Of a DNA stretch of 64,000 nucleotides, positions 10,141 to 19,295 are shown piece after piece. The stretch is from Candidatus Cloacimonas acidaminovorans str. Evry. GTDB lineage: Bacteria; Cloacimonadota; Cloacimonadia; Cloacimonadales; Cloacimonadaceae. Every line of letters begins with the position of its first letter. The stretch's first letter is position 1. The stretch covers positions 310,001 to 374,000 of the forward strand of contig NC_020449.1 in NCBI RefSeq assembly GCF_000146065.2. Reading direction: 5' to 3'. A program made the position numbers and the translations under genes. The notes below the pieces were generated by a model. The model did no database searches, was not told the DNA's origin, and was given only the letters and a program-made list of their open reading frames with translations.

Positions 10141-10545
10141 CGGCTTTTCTCAATCCTTTTTTCTCGTTTCATTATTGTCAATATCTTTCAAACCCTTTTC
10201 TCTTTTACGGTTGCCTTCTGCCGATTTTGACTCAAAGCTGTGGTTGCCTTCTGCCGATTTTGCCTCAAAGCTGTGGTAAACCCGTGTTCTGAATCGGCTT
10301 TTCTCAATCCTTTTTTCTCGTTTCATTATTGTCAATATCTTTCAAACCCTTTTCTCTTTTACGGTTGCCTTCTGCCGATTTTGACTCAAAGCTGTGGTTG
10401 CCTTCTGCCGATTTTGCCTCAAAGCTGTGGTAAACCCGTGTTCTGAATCGGCTTTTCTCAATCCTTTTTTCTCGTTTTATTATTGTAAATATCTTTCAAA
10501 CCCTTTTCACTTTTACGGTTGCCTTCTGCCGATTTTGACTCAAAC
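10141..10545. repeat. 154-bp tandem repeat, 2.6 copies
   Basis: A unit beginning CGGCTTTTCTCAATCC starts at 10141, 10295 and 10449, an exact 154-base period; the third copy is cut after about 97 bases and has several point changes. Inside each unit a 33-base subunit starting GGTTGCCTTCTGCCG is duplicated (10209, 10242, 10363, 10396, 10517). The period is not a multiple of three, and the small open frames through it shift between copies, so I regard it as non-coding. Confidence 0.9.
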
Positions 10546-10556
10546 CCGCATTAAAA

Positions 10557-10678
10557 TTCCGTAGGAATGACAGAAAAATAACGACGGTTTTTAACCCGGC
10601 GAAAATATATCTCTGTGAAAAATAAAGAGTTCCGTAGGAACGACAGATACTAACGACGGGTTTTTAACCCGGCGAAAA
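10557..10678. repeat. Two copies of a ~49-bp dispersed repeat
   Basis: Copies start at 10557 and 10630 with TTCCGTAGGAA and end with ACCCGGCGAAAA. The core holds a small hairpin, GGGTT-TTT-AACCC. Related words (GCAGGAACGACA) occur just downstream near 10720. The copies differ at a few positions. This is a small intergenic repeat with no coding content. Confidence 0.75.
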
Positions 10679-11025
10679 GTAAGCATAAGTTATTTTTATT
10701 ATTAACTGGATTCCGGCTTTCGCAGGAACGACATTAGAACAACAGAATTTATATCCTCTAATAAAATTACGCGTTTTATGCCTGATAATTATTACCATTT
10801 AGGGATAAATTGCCTTTCTTTATATTCTTTATCTGCCCTATTTTTAGGATTTTTTCTCTTTATTATTTAACTATTCTCAGGGTTAAAATCCGAGCTTTTT
10901 GTTTTGCTATTTCCCCGGGATTTTCTCAACCATTGATGTTTTATAAATAAAAATATGATATGATTCCTATTTCTGAAAAATCAGGATAGGTAGCATTCTT
11001 GCCTGCTTGAATATTTTATGACAAA

Positions 11026-11095
11026 GTAACAACCAAGTAACAACTCCGTAACGAGACAACGGAAGTGTTACGGAAGTGTTACGGAGTCATTACTT
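11026..11095. repeat. 11-bp-phased dyad array A (GTAAC/GTTAC)
   Basis: GTAAC occurs at 11026, 11037 and 11048, and its complement GTTAC at 11067 and 11078, with ATTAC at 11089; all steps are 11 bases. The set is mirrored about 11059.5. In another register, 11035-11052 pairs with 11078-11095 over 18 bases with two mismatches around a 25-base loop. About 90 bases of this element recur at 38274-38360. It lies in the convergent gap between the metallo-hydrolase gene and priA. Confidence 0.9.
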
Positions 11096-11282
11096 AATCA
11101 TCTATATAACAAGCAATTACATAAATATAGTTCAGGGTGGGCAAAATATTTAGTTATCTATTTAGTTTTTATAGGGTTAAGATTAATATTTAGGAGTTAT
11201 AATGATTTTTAAAAAGGAAGTTTGACCTCCTAATCAACTAACTTTTAACCTCTATTTCGTTACCGTAAAAATCGTAATTTCC

Positions 11283-11845
11283 CGAGGGGTTTACACACCC
11301 ATCGCTATCATTGTGTCGCCCTTTGGGGCTTTTTTTAGTGGGGAAGAGAAAAAGAAAAAGAAGTCGGGGCTTTCATTTTCCGAGGGGCTTACGCCACCAT
11401 CGCTATCATTGTGTCGCCCTTTGGGCTTTCAAAGGTAATAAATCGTAAATTTGACAGTTATTTTCCTGTTTTCCTGGTTAGATTCATTCTTCATTTTTCA
11501 TTCTTCATTTTCCGAGGGGCTTACGCCTCCATCGCTATCATTGTGTCGCCCTTTGGTATTTCAAAGGTAATAAATCGTAAATTTGACAGTTATTTTCCTG
11601 GTTTCCATGTTAAATTCATTCTTCATTTTTCATTCTTCATTTTCCGAGGGGCTTACGCCTCCATCGCTATCATTGTGTCGCCCTCCGGGCTTTTTGGCAA
11701 AGGGCAAAGAGCAGAGGGCATCTCAACCCTCTCAACCATCTCAACCTTCTCAACCTTCTTTAATTTTACATTCTACATTCTACATTTTACATTTTCTGAG
11801 GGGCTTACGCCTCCATCGCTATATTTGTTTCGCATTGTGAAATTG
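11283..11845 (+). repeat. Five copies of the GAGGGGCTTACGCC repeat
   Basis: Copies begin at 11283, 11381, 11513, 11645 and 11797. Each runs for about 50 bases through a CATCGCTATCATTGTGTCG core; most finish with GCCC-loop-GGGC and a T run, like a small terminator, while the last copy is degenerate. Copies two to four sit in 132-base tandem units that also carry AATAAATCGTAAATTTGACA and pyrimidine-rich CATTCTTCATTTT words. Open frames through the region are by-products of the repeat. Other copies occur near 24 kb and 54.7 kb. Confidence 0.88.
11720..11759 (+). repeat. Decamer tandem repeat (TCTCAACCNT)
   Basis: Four units of ten bases of the type TCTCAACC plus two variable bases follow one another. 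The same decamer appears on the other strand at 23951-24000 and on this strand near 24995-25030 and 54722-54760, always beside the GAGGGGCTTACGCC repeat. Confidence 0.8.
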
Positions 11846-11934
11846 TTACAATTTAAATATATTTTTCCTTGTTTAGTGAACAAAAATGAACATATATTTT
11901 TGGGTATAAAGGTGTTACCACTCCGCATTTTATA

Positions 11935-14304
11935 TTACATCAGGGTATTGGGGTCAATATCAATCTGCTTTCGGATATTGGAAGGGCAATTATAAAGGGA
12001 ATTAAATAATCTTATAGCGTTCTGCAAAATTTTTACGGTTTGGGCTTTAAAAATAAGATGATAGCGGTAATAAGAACTGATTTTGCTGAAAGGAGCCACT
12101 GAAGGACCAAGTAATAATAGTTGTGGCATAGGAATTTGTTTGCGTAAAAGATAAAGGACTTCTCTCATATTGCTCATTTCTTTTTTCAGGGTTTCCAAAT
12201 CGGTGCTTTGAAACAAAATTCTGGCTAAACGGTAATAGGGCGGGTAATAGAGCTTTTTTCGGTAACCAAGTTCTTCTGTGGCAAAACGAATATAGTTTTG
12301 TTGGCTGGCTGATTCAATAGCGTAGTGCTCGGGATTATATGTCTGAATAATAACTTCTCCTGCTTTATCTCTGCGTCCTGAGCGTCCTGCAACCTGAGTA
12401 AGCAATTGAAAAGTTCTTTCTGCGGCTCTAAAATCGGGCAAATTTAAGGAAATATCAGCCATCACAATTCCTACCAAGGTTACAAGAGGAAAATCCAGAC
12501 CTTTGGAAATCATCTGCGTTCCCAGTAATATATCCACTTCCTTATTTTTCATACGGTTATACATTGATTTATAGGTATCCCTTTTGCGAGCCGAATCCGA
12601 ATCCATTCTTAAGATTTTTGCCTCTGGAAACAGGATTTTTAAGTTCTGTTCAATTTTTTGAGTTCCTGGGGCTCCATAGGCAAAAGAATAAGAGCCACAA
12701 TAAGGACATTTACGCGGACTGGGAATTGTGTTTCCGCAATAGTGACATTGCATTTCTTCGCGGTCACGATGATAACTCATACTGATTTCACAATTCTTAC
12801 AGGTAATTAGTTTTCCGCATTTCAGGCATTGCATAAAAGATGAATAACCCCGGCGATTTTGAAAAAGGATAACCTGCTCTTTTCTTTGGAGGCGTTTATC
12901 TATTGCTTCCAAAAGAGGAGCGGAAATCAAGCTGTGTTCATATTCATCTCTCAAATCAACAACTTGCACATCTGGCAGACAATAATCCAAAGGACGGCTT
13001 TCAATTTTTTGCAATTTATATTTTCCGTTTTGGGCATTATGCCAGGATTCCAAAGCCGGTGTAGCGCTGCCTAAAATTACTTGTGCATTTTGTATTTGAG
13101 CTCTTACAATAGCTAAATCCCTGCCTTGATAACGAGGAGCGCTTTCCTGTTTGTATGTACCCTCATGTTCTTCATCTACAATAATTAAGCCCAAATCGGG
13201 TAAAGGAGCAAAAACGGCACTGCGCGCTCCGATAACAATTCTTTTTTCTCCGCTTTTTATTTTCTGCCACTGGATTAAACGGTCTTTTTCAGTTAGCTGA
13301 CTATGCTGAATTGCCAGAATTTGTCCAAAATTACTCTGAAAACGATCAACCATTTGCGGAGTGAGAGCAATTTCCGGAATCAGGAAAATAACGGTTTTGT
13401 TTACGGATAGATAATGCCTGATAAGCTCAATATAGACCTCTGTTTTGCCACTTCCGGTAATGCCATACAGCAAGTTTACATTAAAAGTGCCAAAGCCCTC
13501 TGTAATATCTTTAATTGCTTCAACTTGGGCATAGTTGAGTGTAATTTGTTTTAAAGGCGAGGAATTTTCAAAAGAAACGGACTCGGGCTCAAAACGGCGT
13601 GGTTCTATTTTAATAAACCCTTTTTTAACTAATGCCTTAATTGCACTGTAAGAGATTGTGGAACTTATATTGGACATTGGAAAAGAGGGTTCTTCCTCTT
13701 TAATTTTTTCCCATGCCTCTCTTTGTTTTAAGGGTAAAGTATCTTCCTCCAAAGTTGGTTGCAAACGGATTATAAAATTTACTGTTCGGGGCTTATCTTT
13801 ATGATTTAATCTTCTCTCTATTTTCAACAATCCCAGTTCTTCACCTTCTTCTATTCTTTTATAGAGAGGATATGAAGTCAGCTCTTTCCGTAATGTTTTA
13901 AGAACAGGATTTTCACTTTTATCTATTGCCTTTTTTAAGGGTATAAAAGGTTCCGGAACATTCTCTGAAAGCCAAATAACATTTGCCTCCATTTCCGGTA
14001 GCAAACGCGCAGGCAACATCGCGAAAAGTGCCTTGCCCACTGAACAATGATAGTAATCAGCCATCCAATAACCCAATTTCATCAATTCCGGTGAAAGCAC
14101 GGGAACTGTATCCAAAACCTCTATAACTGCCTTATATCTAATATCCTTATCCTCTTCGGGACGGGTTTTTGCTCCGCAAATTCCTGTCCATAAACGCCCG
14201 GAAAGATTTACTATTACTCTTGCTCCTTCCACAATTTCTGCGGATGAACAATAAATCAGTTCCTTGGGTATTTCCAAAGGCAAATGAATTACATAATAAT
14301 GCAT
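11935..14304 (-). CDS. priA: Primosomal protein N' (replication restart helicase)
   Basis: PriA recognises stalled forks and reloads the replicative helicase. The 789-aa protein has an N-terminal 3'-DNA-binding domain, Walker A GITGSGKTEVY (GSGKT 284-288), the DEEH box at 377-380, and a zinc-binding module with CLKCGKLITCKNC followed by CHYCGN and CPYCGS. Helicase motifs V/VI (TQVAGRSGRRDKAGEV) follow. All catalytic parts are intact. It is a single gene transcribed away from the secreted-protein gene at 14429. Confidence 0.96.
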   Translation of the reverse strand: MHYYVIHLPLEIPKELIYCSSAEIVEGARVIVNLSGRLWTGICGAKTRPEEDKDIRYKAVIEVLDTVPVLSPELMKLGYWMADYYHCSVGKALFAMLPARLLPEMEANVIWLSENVPEPFIPLKKAIDKSENPVLKTLRKELTSYPLYKRIEEGEELGLLKIERRLNHKDKPRTVNFIIRLQPTLEEDTLPLKQREAWEKIKEEEPSFPMSNISSTISYSAIKALVKKGFIKIEPRRFEPESVSFENSSPLKQITLNYAQVEAIKDITEGFGTFNVNLLYGITGSGKTEVYIELIRHYLSVNKTVIFLIPEIALTPQMVDRFQSNFGQILAIQHSQLTEKDRLIQWQKIKSGEKRIVIGARSAVFAPLPDLGLIIVDEEHEGTYKQESAPRYQGRDLAIVRAQIQNAQVILGSATPALESWHNAQNGKYKLQKIESRPLDYCLPDVQVVDLRDEYEHSLISAPLLEAIDKRLQRKEQVILFQNRRGYSSFMQCLKCGKLITCKNCEISMSYHRDREEMQCHYCGNTIPSPRKCPYCGSYSFAYGAPGTQKIEQNLKILFPEAKILRMDSDSARKRDTYKSMYNRMKNKEVDILLGTQMISKGLDFPLVTLVGIVMADISLNLPDFRAAERTFQLLTQVAGRSGRRDKAGEVIIQTYNPEHYAIESASQQNYIRFATEELGYRKKLYYPPYYRLARILFQSTDLETLKKEMSNMREVLYLLRKQIPMPQLLLLGPSVAPFSKISSYYRYHLIFKAQTVKILQNAIRLFNSLYNCPSNIRKQIDIDPNTLM

Positions 14305-14379
14305 AAGACGAAACTTTTGTTTTGCTATAGCTTGTCAACCCCAAAAAAGGTCTGGAGGTCTTGGAGTAAAATCTAAAGA

Positions 14380-14408
14380 TTGACAATAAAACAAAGTTCC
14401 AATAAATT
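14380..14408 (+). promoter_or_regulatory. Promoter for the 14429 operon
   Basis: A perfect -35 box TTGACA (14380-14385) and TAAATT (14403-14408) are separated by 17 bases. The predicted transcript starts near 14415, just upstream of the AAGAGGA ribosome site and ATG at 14429. The divergent priA start lies 76 bases upstream. Confidence 0.6.
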
Positions 14409-14428
14409 GAAACAGTGAAGAGGATAAT

Positions 14429-16999
14429 ATGAGGAAAAAGGTTTTAACGGCATTTATGTTGGGTTTTATGCTTATTTCAACCTTAATGGGAGAAAATATA
14501 TCTTCTCCTATTCTCTCCCAGACAAAATCCGATACTTTATATTTACAGGATTTTTCCCTGCTTTCCGAAAATGATTTCAGGGAGCTGGAAAATTTATTGA
14601 AAGAACAACAATTAAACCCTCAAGACCTGAATTTTGAGAAGGATTGGGACCTCTCTACCTGGGGTAAAAGCAAAAGTTTTTTACGCTCTTTGCAAGAGCC
14701 CTATTACGGTTTGGGTTTAATGCAGGAAATTAGAGAAGCAGCTAATAAAGCTAATACGGATGAGGGCTTTGCTTTTCTGGTTGATTTACTGTATAAAAAT
14801 GCGACTGATGGTGCAGGTTCATTTCCTCTTTATCTGAATTACAAGGACTTATATCAACAGGAATTCAATAAAAAAGTAAAACAGCCCAAAGATCTGTTCC
14901 GCTTTTATGAAAAAGCATTAAAAGATATTATTCCCGTTTTGGTGAATGCCTATTCGCATTATAACCTTGATTTATGGAACAAATATGTTTTCTATCTTTT
15001 CGTTGCCTTAAGGGAAAATGAGGATAGCGAAGCTTATAATGCCTATTTTAATAAGCATAATATACCTCTTTGGGAAGAAATAGAAAATCAGGAAATCAAG
15101 GAACTAATGGAGCTTTTTCAGGAAGCTGATGTTTTAAAAGCCGCTATGCAGTTTTTGGCTCTATGCGATGTAATAAAAAATGAAGCAGGTAAATTAAACT
15201 ACACTAATAAAAAGCCCATAATTCAAGAATGCGAATTCGGAACTATGGTTATCGGAACGGGAAAAGATGATGTTTATAACGCTAAAATGTTCAAAAAGCC
15301 GCTTATTTTGCTTATTGAACCCGCAGGAAATGAAAAATATACGATGACTTTAGCAACGGGAGCTAAAAATTATACTTATCTGCTGATTGATTATAAAGGA
15401 AATGACAGTTATGTGAACCCTGATATTGGAAGTTTGTTTTTTGCTCTTTCGGGCTTAGGAATTTCTTATGATTTGGAAGGAAATGATATTTACAGAACAG
15501 GGGATTTTTCTTTTGCGGGAATGATGGGAATTCAACTCCATCGTGATTTTCAAGGTACAGATATTTATGAAAACGGTTTTTTCAGCCAAGGTGCCGCTAT
15601 ACGCGGTCTTTCCATCCTTCAAGATATGCAGGGAAATGATATTTACAGCGCTACTTGTCTGGCTCAGGGTTTTGGTTCTATCCGTGCTGCAGGTGTTTTA
15701 TTGGATTTTGATGGAGCGGATAATTATCTTTTAGGGGGAAAATACTTTCATTCACCCTTGATGCCAAACGATTATCTTACTCTGGGACAAGGTGTTGGTT
15801 TTGGTTTGCGTCCCGATTTTGCCGGTGGATTAGGGCTTCTTTTTGATAAAAATGGCAACGATCGTTATCTGGGAGGTGTTTATGCACAAGGAGTTGGCTA
15901 TTGGTATGCTTTGGGAATGTTGATTGATGAAGCTGGAAATGATGTTTACAATGCTGTCTATTATCCTCAAGGGTCTGGAATTCATCTTGCTTCTGGTTTT
16001 CTTTTTGATGGCAGTGGAGATGATGCATATTACAGCAGACACGGTCCTGGTCAAGGTGCAGGTCACGATTGGGGTTTGGGAATTTTTATTGATGCTAAAG
16101 GGAATGATGCCTATTCCATTGAAGGAGGAAACGGTTTGGGTTTAAGTAATTCAGTGGGAATTTTTATAGATAAAGGCGGAAATGATCGTTATGAACGCAA
16201 TAATCCTCAAAATTATGGTAATGCTGTCTATAGCAGAGCAACCGGTGGTATAGGTCTTTTTTTGGATAAAGATGGCAAAGATAGCTATCCGGATACTTTG
16301 ATGACTGAGGGAACAACCTGGAAAAAAGGCACTTATGGCATTGGCAGAGATTTGGATTCTGGAAAGTTGATGTCCTCATCAACAACCGATTCCGAAACAA
16401 AAAAACCGGCAGAAATTCCAATGTTGCCTCCTCCTTCTCCCGATGAGCCAATAGCAGATATTTTTTCTGCTGCTGCCGAATGGGAAGTTGGCAACGCTAT
16501 TGAAAGAGTGAAAAAAGCCCGGGAAATTATGCTTGCCAGAGCTGATGAAGCAATTGATTATGTGATAAAGAATAAGCTTGATACCAAGTCCGGATTGGAA
16601 TATAGAGCTTTAGAGGTTCTGGTGAAAGAAAATGAGCAGTTTAAACAACTTCTTTTTGATTATACCGATGATATAGATAGTTTGAAAGCTAAAAATGCCC
16701 TGTCTCTAATTGCCGGAGTTGGAGATAGCACTTTAATTGAAACCTTGCGCAAACATTTAAACAACGGTAAATATATCACCACCTGTCTTTCGCTTTTGGG
16801 TAGCATAAAAAGTGCGGAAAGCGTTGATTTGCTTTTCCAATATGCTTTTCATCCTTCAGAGCGTTATCGCTATATTGTAGCCCGTTCCTTAAAACAAATT
16901 GGAACTCCTGAAGCCCATAACTGTCTGAAGCAAATGGCAAATGACAATTCCTTTCTGGTGAAAACCTTAGTTCGTAAATGGGAAGAGGAACAACAATGA
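14429..16999 (+). CDS. Secreted G-N-D-x-Y repeat protein with HEAT-like C-terminus
   Basis: An 856-aa protein with a Sec signal peptide (KKVLTAFMLGFMLISTLMG). Residues 90-260 are helical. From about residue 270 to 640 there are roughly ten units of about 25-40 residues of the form L-x-D-x-x-G-N-D-x-Y followed by a Gly-rich turn with QG-x-G (for example LLFDKNGNDRYLGG and LIDEAGNDVYN). These resemble a calcium-binding beta-solenoid but not the canonical RTX nonapeptide. After a Pro-rich linker, the last 150 residues look like HEAT repeats (DSTLIETLRKHL, SAESVDLLFQYAF). No enzyme motif is seen. Its stop overlaps the rsmG start, so it heads that operon. Confidence 0.7.
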   Translation: MRKKVLTAFMLGFMLISTLMGENISSPILSQTKSDTLYLQDFSLLSENDFRELENLLKEQQLNPQDLNFEKDWDLSTWGKSKSFLRSLQEPYYGLGLMQEIREAANKANTDEGFAFLVDLLYKNATDGAGSFPLYLNYKDLYQQEFNKKVKQPKDLFRFYEKALKDIIPVLVNAYSHYNLDLWNKYVFYLFVALRENEDSEAYNAYFNKHNIPLWEEIENQEIKELMELFQEADVLKAAMQFLALCDVIKNEAGKLNYTNKKPIIQECEFGTMVIGTGKDDVYNAKMFKKPLILLIEPAGNEKYTMTLATGAKNYTYLLIDYKGNDSYVNPDIGSLFFALSGLGISYDLEGNDIYRTGDFSFAGMMGIQLHRDFQGTDIYENGFFSQGAAIRGLSILQDMQGNDIYSATCLAQGFGSIRAAGVLLDFDGADNYLLGGKYFHSPLMPNDYLTLGQGVGFGLRPDFAGGLGLLFDKNGNDRYLGGVYAQGVGYWYALGMLIDEAGNDVYNAVYYPQGSGIHLASGFLFDGSGDDAYYSRHGPGQGAGHDWGLGIFIDAKGNDAYSIEGGNGLGLSNSVGIFIDKGGNDRYERNNPQNYGNAVYSRATGGIGLFLDKDGKDSYPDTLMTEGTTWKKGTYGIGRDLDSGKLMSSSTTDSETKKPAEIPMLPPPSPDEPIADIFSAAAEWEVGNAIERVKKAREIMLARADEAIDYVIKNKLDTKSGLEYRALEVLVKENEQFKQLLFDYTDDIDSLKAKNALSLIAGVGDSTLIETLRKHLNNGKYITTCLSLLGSIKSAESVDLLFQYAFHPSERYRYIVARSLKQIGTPEAHNCLKQMANDNSFLVKTLVRKWEEEQQ

Positions 17000-17637
17000 C
17001 GGAAGAAAAACAAATTTTTGAGGACTATCTGCGCTTTCTCGGTTTGGAGGATATAGACCATTTAATGGCTCGTTTTGAACATTACCTGCATTTACTTTAT
17101 AATGCCAACCGCAAAGTAAATCTCGTTTCCCGAAACATTCCTCTGGAAAGATATTGGGTTCAGCATTTCCTTGACAGCATAGTTGCTTTGGAATGTTTGG
17201 ATTTTACAGATAAAACCGTTTTGGATTTTGGTTCGGGAGGTGGTTTACCAGGAATTCCTCTGAAACTTGCTGTTCCGGATTTTAATTTGACGCTTTTGGA
17301 TTCGGTGCAGAAAAAAGCCAGGGTTTTGCGTGAATTTGTGGATGCCTTATCTCTTTCTGCTACAAATGTGGAAGCCAGTCGTTTAGAGGACTATGCTTAT
17401 GTGGCAAAGCGTCCCAGCTACGATTTTATTGTTTGTAGAGCTGTTGCTTTGGAAGAAAGATACTTTTCGCCTTTGCGAAGATTGCTGAAACCAAGCGGAA
17501 TGGCTGTTTTTTACAAGGCACAGAAATTAGACGATGTGCAAGTTCTAAAATATGAGATTCTTTTGGATAAAGATTATCCTGCTTTAGGTCAACGCCAATT
17601 AATTGGTATCAAACAGCGTGACCTTCTCTTTCATTAA
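16996..17637 (+). CDS. rsmG: 16S rRNA (guanine-527-N7) methyltransferase
   Basis: RsmG (GidB) uses S-adenosylmethionine to methylate G527 of 16S rRNA. The SAM motif VLDFGSGGGLPGIPLKL and the upstream NLVSRN/HFLDSI motif of the family are present, and the length is normal at 213 aa. The ATG at 16996 overlaps the preceding TGA stop (ATGA). A frame-internal start at 16978 would lie inside the upstream gene and has no better ribosome site. The gene precedes parA/parB, the conserved chromosomal order. Confidence 0.94.
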   Translation: MTEEKQIFEDYLRFLGLEDIDHLMARFEHYLHLLYNANRKVNLVSRNIPLERYWVQHFLDSIVALECLDFTDKTVLDFGSGGGLPGIPLKLAVPDFNLTLLDSVQKKARVLREFVDALSLSATNVEASRLEDYAYVAKRPSYDFIVCRAVALEERYFSPLRRLLKPSGMAVFYKAQKLDDVQVLKYEILLDKDYPALGQRQLIGIKQRDLLFH

Positions 17638-17661
17638 GTTCTTAAAAATTAAAGGATATAT

Positions 17662-18426
17662 ATGCCCAAGGTAATAACTGTTGTAAACCAGAAAGGTGGT
17701 GTAGGAAAAACAACTACCGCCGTAAATCTTTCTGCCGGTTTGGCAGTTCTGGAAAAAAGGACTCTGCTAATTGACTTTGATCCTCAAGGTAATGCAACCA
17801 GCGGAGTAGGAATTGATAAAGATAAAGTGGAACTCCAAATTTATGATGCTCTTATAGGCAGAGCTCCTATAGAAAAAACTATTCTCTCCACAGCCACCAA
17901 AAACCTTTTTTGCATTCCGGGAAACATCAATTTAACCGGAGCGGAAATTGAACTGGTGCATGAATTTGCCCGCGAACAGAAATTAAAAGAAGCACTCCAA
18001 CCCATTTTAAATAGTTTTGATTACATTATAATTGATTGTCCTCCCTCACTTGGTTTATTAACGGTGAATGCAATGACTGCGGCAATGGAGGTCTTGATAC
18101 CTATTCAATGCGAATATTATGCTCTGGAAGGAGTTAGTCAGTTGCTAACAACCATTCGCTTGATTCAAAAGAACTTAAACCCTGGTTTAAACATTCTGGG
18201 TGTGCTGTTAACGATGTTTGATAAAAGGGTAAACCTCTCTTTGCAGGTTGCTAAAGAGGTTCATCGCTATTTTAAGGAAAAGGTCTTCCGCACTATTATT
18301 CCCCGGAATATTAAATTAACTGAAGCTCCTGGTTTTGGTAAACCTATATTTCTCTATGACATAAGGTCTCCAGGCGCGATGAGTTACCTCAATTTGGCAA
18401 ATGAAGTTATCAATAGAAGCGAATAA
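17662..18426 (+). CDS. parA: Chromosome partitioning ATPase ParA/Soj
   Basis: A 254-aa Walker-type ATPase with the deviant Walker A KGGVGKTTT near residue 11, DFDPQGNATSG and IIDCPPSLG. It segregates origin regions together with ParB and may control DnaA. The short N-terminus without a helix-turn-helix places it with chromosomal Soj rather than plasmid ParA. The ribosome site is AAAGGA, 6 bases before ATG. The neighbours rsmG and parB suggest a locus often found close to oriC, although no dnaA boxes or dnaA gene are visible in this window. Confidence 0.95.
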   Translation: MPKVITVVNQKGGVGKTTTAVNLSAGLAVLEKRTLLIDFDPQGNATSGVGIDKDKVELQIYDALIGRAPIEKTILSTATKNLFCIPGNINLTGAEIELVHEFAREQKLKEALQPILNSFDYIIIDCPPSLGLLTVNAMTAAMEVLIPIQCEYYALEGVSQLLTTIRLIQKNLNPGLNILGVLLTMFDKRVNLSLQVAKEVHRYFKEKVFRTIIPRNIKLTEAPGFGKPIFLYDIRSPGAMSYLNLANEVINRSE

Positions 18427-18437
18427 GGTAATAAAAA

Positions 18438-19295
18438 ATGAATGAACATTTGGGAAGAGGACTTTCCGCTCTGATTCCGGATAACGATAGAGAACAAACT
18501 CCTCAATTGGGAATTACTACTTTGCCTATTGCAAGTATTAAGCCCAATCGCTATCAGCCCCGAAAAAAATTTGACCCGGAAAAAATGGCGGAATTAACTG
18601 AATCCATCAAAGAAAACGGTATTATTCAACCCCTGATTGTTACTAAAACAAGCTCTTCGGAATATGAACTTGTGGCAGGTGAAAGACGACTGGAAGCAGC
18701 AAAACAAGCAGGACTGGAAAAAGTGCCTGTTGTTATTCGTAGCGTTTCTAAAAAAGAACAGCTCCAGCTCGCTCTAATAGAAAACATTCAACGGGAGGAC
18801 TTGAATCCTATTGAAGAAGCAATTGCCTATAATACTCTGGTTGAGGATTTTGGTTTAACGCATAACCAAATTTCCGAAATTGTAGGTAAGGACAGAGCTA
18901 CAGTCACTAATTCCCTGCGTTTGCTAAAACTTCCTGAAGAAGTAAAACAAATGCTTGTTTCCGGAGAATTGAATTCCGGATTGGCTCGCACTGTTTTATC
19001 TGTGCCTCCGGAATTGCAAAATAGCTTTGCGGAATACATAATAAAGTATAATTTAACGGTGCGTCAGGCAGAAGAAAAAGCAAAAACCTTTTCTCTCGCT
19101 AATAAGGAAGAACCGGAAAAGGCAAAAACAAATGCCCGCACCAAAGAACTGGAAAGGGAACTAAGCAATTTGTTTTGCCTGAAAGTGAAAGTGCAGGAAA
19201 ATAATGGCAAGGGCAAAATTACTTTAGTGTATAAATCTCCAGAAGAACTGGAGGCATTTAAAACAATCCTAAATAAAATAAGGCAGGAAAAATGA
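18438..19295 (+). CDS. parB: Chromosome partitioning protein ParB/Spo0J
   Basis: A 285-aa protein starting GRGLSALIP, as is typical of ParB. The CTP-binding N-terminal domain has NRYQPRKKF and AGERRLEAAKQAG (the GERRxRA box), followed by the helix-turn-helix region LTHNQISEIVGKDRATVTN and a C-terminal dimer domain. It loads at parS and slides on DNA as a clamp. The stop overlaps the rfbB ATG by four bases. Confidence 0.95.
   Translation: MNEHLGRGLSALIPDNDREQTPQLGITTLPIASIKPNRYQPRKKFDPEKMAELTESIKENGIIQPLIVTKTSSSEYELVAGERRLEAAKQAGLEKVPVVIRSVSKKEQLQLALIENIQREDLNPIEEAIAYNTLVEDFGLTHNQISEIVGKDRATVTNSLRLLKLPEEVKQMLVSGELNSGLARTVLSVPPELQNSFAEYIIKYNLTVRQAEEKAKTFSLANKEEPEKAKTNARTKELERELSNLFCLKVKVQENNGKGKITLVYKSPEELEAFKTILNKIRQEK

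Noticed and set aside
10150-10446. Small overlapping open frames on both strands
   Set aside because: They lie in the 154-bp tandem repeat, whose period changes the frame between copies.
11411-11995. A 194-codon open frame on the + strand
   Set aside because: It is a by-product of 132-bp (multiple of three) tandem units of the GAGGGGCTTACGCC repeat; no ribosome site and it runs into the end of priA.
15200-16350. RTX toxin
   Set aside because: The repeats lack the canonical GGxGxDxUx nonapeptide spacing and no type I secretion genes are present.
17662-19295. Replication origin next to parAB
   Set aside because: No dnaA, DnaA-box cluster or AT-rich unwinding region was visible around the genes, so an origin is not claimed.
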